In this document: in pieces, positions 7,361 through 8,736 of the stretch
Position numbering within the stretch: the first letter of the stretch is position 1
How the letters are laid out: every line of letters starts with the position of its first letter
Source of the DNA: Arenimonas sp.
GTDB taxonomy: Bacteria; Pseudomonadota; Gammaproteobacteria; Xanthomonadales; Xanthomonadaceae
Assembly: GCA_003497545.1 (NCBI GenBank)
Contig: DNNT01000308.1
Location: 11,791-20,526, forward strand
Direction: 5' to 3'
DNA: 8,736 nt
Made by a program: the position numbers and the translations under genes
Notes under the pieces: generated by a model
Told to the model about the DNA's origin: nothing
What the model saw: the letters and a program-made list of their open reading frames with translations, nothing else
Databases searched by the model: none

Positions 7361-7397
7361 CCGGCAAAGGTTTGCTGCGCTGCCGCATGCCTTATGA

Positions 7398-7427
7398 TTG
7401 CTCGCTGTTGGACACTGCGCTCATTAT
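7398..7427 (+). promoter_or_regulatory. possible promoter of the TorF-type porin gene
   Basis: TTGCTC (7398-7403) and CATTAT (7422-7427) are 18 nt apart and form a weak sigma-70-like pair, giving a leader of roughly 95 nt. An alternative is TTGCTG (7372-7377) with TATGAT (7393-7398), whose 15-nt spacer is short. This is the only AT-rich patch in the 205-nt divergent gap between kbl and the porin. Confidence 0.25.
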
Positions 7428-7515
7428 TTTCAACAACTGGCCCGGAATCCCGAACAGGGCTGCCGGTGACAAGACCAGCCAGCGCGCCGTGCCCTTGCCC
7501 CGCCCCAAAAACTGA

Positions 7516-7520
7516 CGAGG
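7516..7520 (+). promoter_or_regulatory. ribosome-binding site of the porin gene
   Basis: CGAGG eight bases before the ATG at 7529. It selects this start, which also puts the signal peptide at the N-terminus, over the open in-frame ATG at 7322. Confidence 0.6.
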
Positions 7521-7528
7521 AATTCCCG

Positions 7529-8266
7529 ATGCTCAACAAGAAGACGCTTTCGCTCGCCCTGACCGCCGCGCTGTTCGCGCTGCCGATGGTTTCGCTCGCC
7601 CAGGACGGTGCCGAAGAGGCCGCTGCCGAGGAGGAGAGCTCCATCTACAGCTGGAATGCCGCCATCGCCACCGACTACATGTTCCGCGGCGTGTCGCAGA
7701 CCGACGGCGAGGCCGCCCTGCAGCTCGGCGCCGACCTGAACTTCGACAACGGCTTCTACGTGGGTGTCTGGGCCTCGAACGTGGACTTCGGCGCCGGCAG
7801 CCCGGACATCGAGCTCGACACCTACATCGGCTGGAACCACGACCTGACCGAGCGCCTGAACCTCGACCTGATGGTCAACCGCTACAACTACATCGGCGAA
7901 GCCGACGACTTCGGCGATTCCGACTACAACGAGTTCATCGGCGCCCTGACGCTCGACGAGACCTACACCTTCACCCTCGGCTACACCAACGACGTGTACG
8001 CCCTGGGCGAAACCGGCATGTACTTCGGCCTGGGCGGCAGCTGGGAGCTCCCGCACTCGATCGGCCTGGACGTGACCGCCGGCCGCAGCACCTTCGACGA
8101 AGCCACCGGTTACGAGGACTACAGCGACTTCTCGATCTCGTTCAACAAGGACTTCGGCCCGGTGAACGCGGCGATCGGCTATTACGGCACCGACGCCGAC
8201 GGCGACGTGAACTTCGGCGACGCCGCCGACAACCGCTTCATGCTCACCCTGTCGATCGGCGGCTGA
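7529..8266 (+). CDS. TorF-family putative outer-membrane porin (TIGR02001 type)
   Basis: A 245-residue exported protein. Residues 1-24 form a Sec signal peptide: basic LNKK, the hydrophobic core [14 protein letters not shown], and likely cleavage after SLA before QD. An acidic, Ala/Glu-rich linker (27-38) follows. The mature part then begins [20 protein letters not shown] (40-59), the hallmark opening of the TorF/TIGR02001 family. Alternating aromatic/aliphatic strands continue to the end ([20 protein letters not shown] 64-83, YIGWNHDL 99-106, [10 protein letters not shown] 146-155, FGLGGSWEL 166-174, [10 protein letters not shown] 201-210, AAIGYYGT 214-221). It is presumably a small beta-barrel of the outer membrane, and its substrate is unknown. 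The protein is strongly acidic in its loops. It ends LTLSIGG rather than with the terminal Phe/Trp usual for BAM-assembled barrels. It has its own ribosome-binding site and terminator, so it is likely monocistronic. Confidence 0.88.
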   Translation: MLNKKTLSLALTAALFALPMVSLAQDGAEEAAAEEESSIYSWNAAIATDYMFRGVSQTDGEAALQLGADLNFDNGFYVGVWASNVDFGAGSPDIELDTYIGWNHDLTERLNLDLMVNRYNYIGEADDFGDSDYNEFIGALTLDETYTFTLGYTNDVYALGETGMYFGLGGSWELPHSIGLDVTAGRSTFDEATGYEDYSDFSISFNKDFGPVNAAIGYYGTDADGDVNFGDAADNRFMLTLSIGG

Positions 8267-8288
8267 TCCACCCGCCCGCAGCGACACC

Positions 8289-8319
8289 GCGGGGCGCCCC
8301 AGGGCGCCCCGTTCTTTTT
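8289..8319 (+). terminator. Rho-independent terminator of the porin gene
   Basis: GGGGCGCCC (8291-8299) pairs perfectly with GGGCGCCCC (8302-8310). C8290-G8311 and a G8289-T8312 wobble extend the stem, and TTCTTTTT (8312-8319) supplies the U-tract. It begins 22 nt after the porin stop. The hairpin also lies directly past the stop of the convergent minus-strand gene, but on that strand no U-tract follows, so it is a good terminator in one direction only. Confidence 0.88.
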
Positions 8320-8736
8320 CAGGACGCCGAACGCGCCAGGCGCAGGCCGCGGCGGTAGGGCGGCTCGCCGGGGTAGGGCGGCGGCGGGACCAGGCGCCAG
8401 CCGCGGGCGCTGATTTCCCGATGCGCCCGCTCGCTCACCACGCCCGACACCAGCAGGCGGCGTGGCGCGTCGTCGGCCAGCACGCCCAGGGCGAACCAGC
8501 GCTGCAGTTCCGGCGTCCAGGCCAGCCAGTCCACGGCCAGCGGCACCACCAGTTCGCCGGCCGGCGTGCGGTAGGCCAGCAGCGCGCCCTGGGGCACGAA
8601 TTCGCCGCCGCGCCCGTCGGTGCCCAGGGTGGCCACCAGCAGGCGCAGGCCGTTCACCACGAAGCGCGCCTGCGGCTCGTCGGTGGCCATCAATGCGGTT
8701 TCGAGCAGGGCCTCGCAGCCGCCGGTGGGCTCAAGC
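8319..8736 (-). CDS. hypothetical protein, 5' end beyond the window
   Basis: The minus-strand frame ending at the TGA 8321-8319 stays open to the right edge, so the true start lies outside. At least 138 residues are visible, and the internal ATG at 8690 is not a convincing start because coding-like sequence continues upstream of it (PTGGCEALLETAL). The protein is soluble-looking: no signal or membrane segment is seen in this part. It contains hydrophobic-strand-like pieces (RFVVNGLRLLVATLG, LVVPLAVDWLAW, RWFALGVLA), then RLLVSGVVSERAHREISARG and WRLVPPPPYPGEPPYRRG near the end. I do not recognise a family. The segment V-S-G-x-x-S-x-x-A-x-x-x-(I/L)-x-x-x-G-W looks like a conserved C-terminal helix-strand unit. 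Codon use matches the neighbours, so the gene is probably real. It converges on the porin gene and shares its terminator boundary. Confidence 0.72.
   Translation of the reverse strand, partial: LEPTGGCEALLETALMATDEPQARFVVNGLRLLVATLGTDGRGGEFVPQGALLAYRTPAGELVVPLAVDWLAWTPELQRWFALGVLADDAPRRLLVSGVVSERAHREISARGWRLVPPPPYPGEPPYRRGLRLARSAS

Noticed and set aside
6100..7515. Plus-strand 471-codon open frame across kbl
   Set aside because: Shadow of kbl; repetitive Gly/Val/Ala/Gln/His-rich translation and no recognisable motif, whereas kbl has all PLP-site residues.
7322..7528. In-frame 69-codon N-terminal extension of the porin
   Set aside because: It would bury the signal peptide, and the ATG at 7529 has its own ribosome-binding site.
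1..8736. tRNA, rRNA, CRISPR, insertion sequence or phage signatures
   Set aside because: No cloverleaf, no regularly spaced repeats, no transposase or integrase motifs and no terminal inverted repeats were seen on either strand.

Overview
The window is about two-thirds G+C, with strong third-position GC bias and long antisense shadow frames. The gene content fits a Gram-negative proteobacterium: an outer-membrane TorF-type porin, a Kbl threonine-degradation enzyme and an aerobic three-histidine-box acyl desaturase. Composition and gene types look most like the Xanthomonadales (Lysobacter-like), but the lineage is an inference from general knowledge, not from a search.

Left region (1-5285, all minus strand; read from right to left). 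Six genes form one tightly packed membrane-lipid operon: a fatty-acid desaturase, a COG2907-type FAD oxidoreductase, a DUF1365 protein, a cyclopropane-fatty-acid-synthase (Cfa) family methyltransferase, a DUF2878 membrane protein and a DUF1295 (steroid 5-alpha-reductase-like) membrane protein cut by the left edge. Every junction overlaps or has a 1-nt gap, so translational coupling is likely. The FAD protein + DUF1365 + Cfa core resembles the set controlled by the sigma-E/ChrR singlet-oxygen response and linked to furan fatty acid synthesis in alphaproteobacteria. Here a desaturase leads the operon and could make the unsaturated acyl substrate. The Cfa-like enzyme lacks two of the five bicarbonate-site residues known in E. 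coli Cfa, so its product may not be a cyclopropane.

Centre (5286-7323). A 99-nt divergent gap, holding a perfect 9-bp inverted repeat, separates the lipid operon from a plus-strand RsuA/RluB/RluF-type rRNA pseudouridine synthase. That gene converges with kbl (2-amino-3-ketobutyrate CoA ligase, minus strand), and their 3' ends overlap by 11 nt with no terminator between them.

Right region (7324-8736). A 205-nt divergent gap with weak promoter-like motifs precedes a TorF-family putative porin with a clear signal peptide. A strong intrinsic terminator follows it. The last gene, on the minus strand, is an unrecognised protein that runs off the right edge. No tRNA, rRNA, insertion sequence, CRISPR array, attachment site or other mobile signature was seen.
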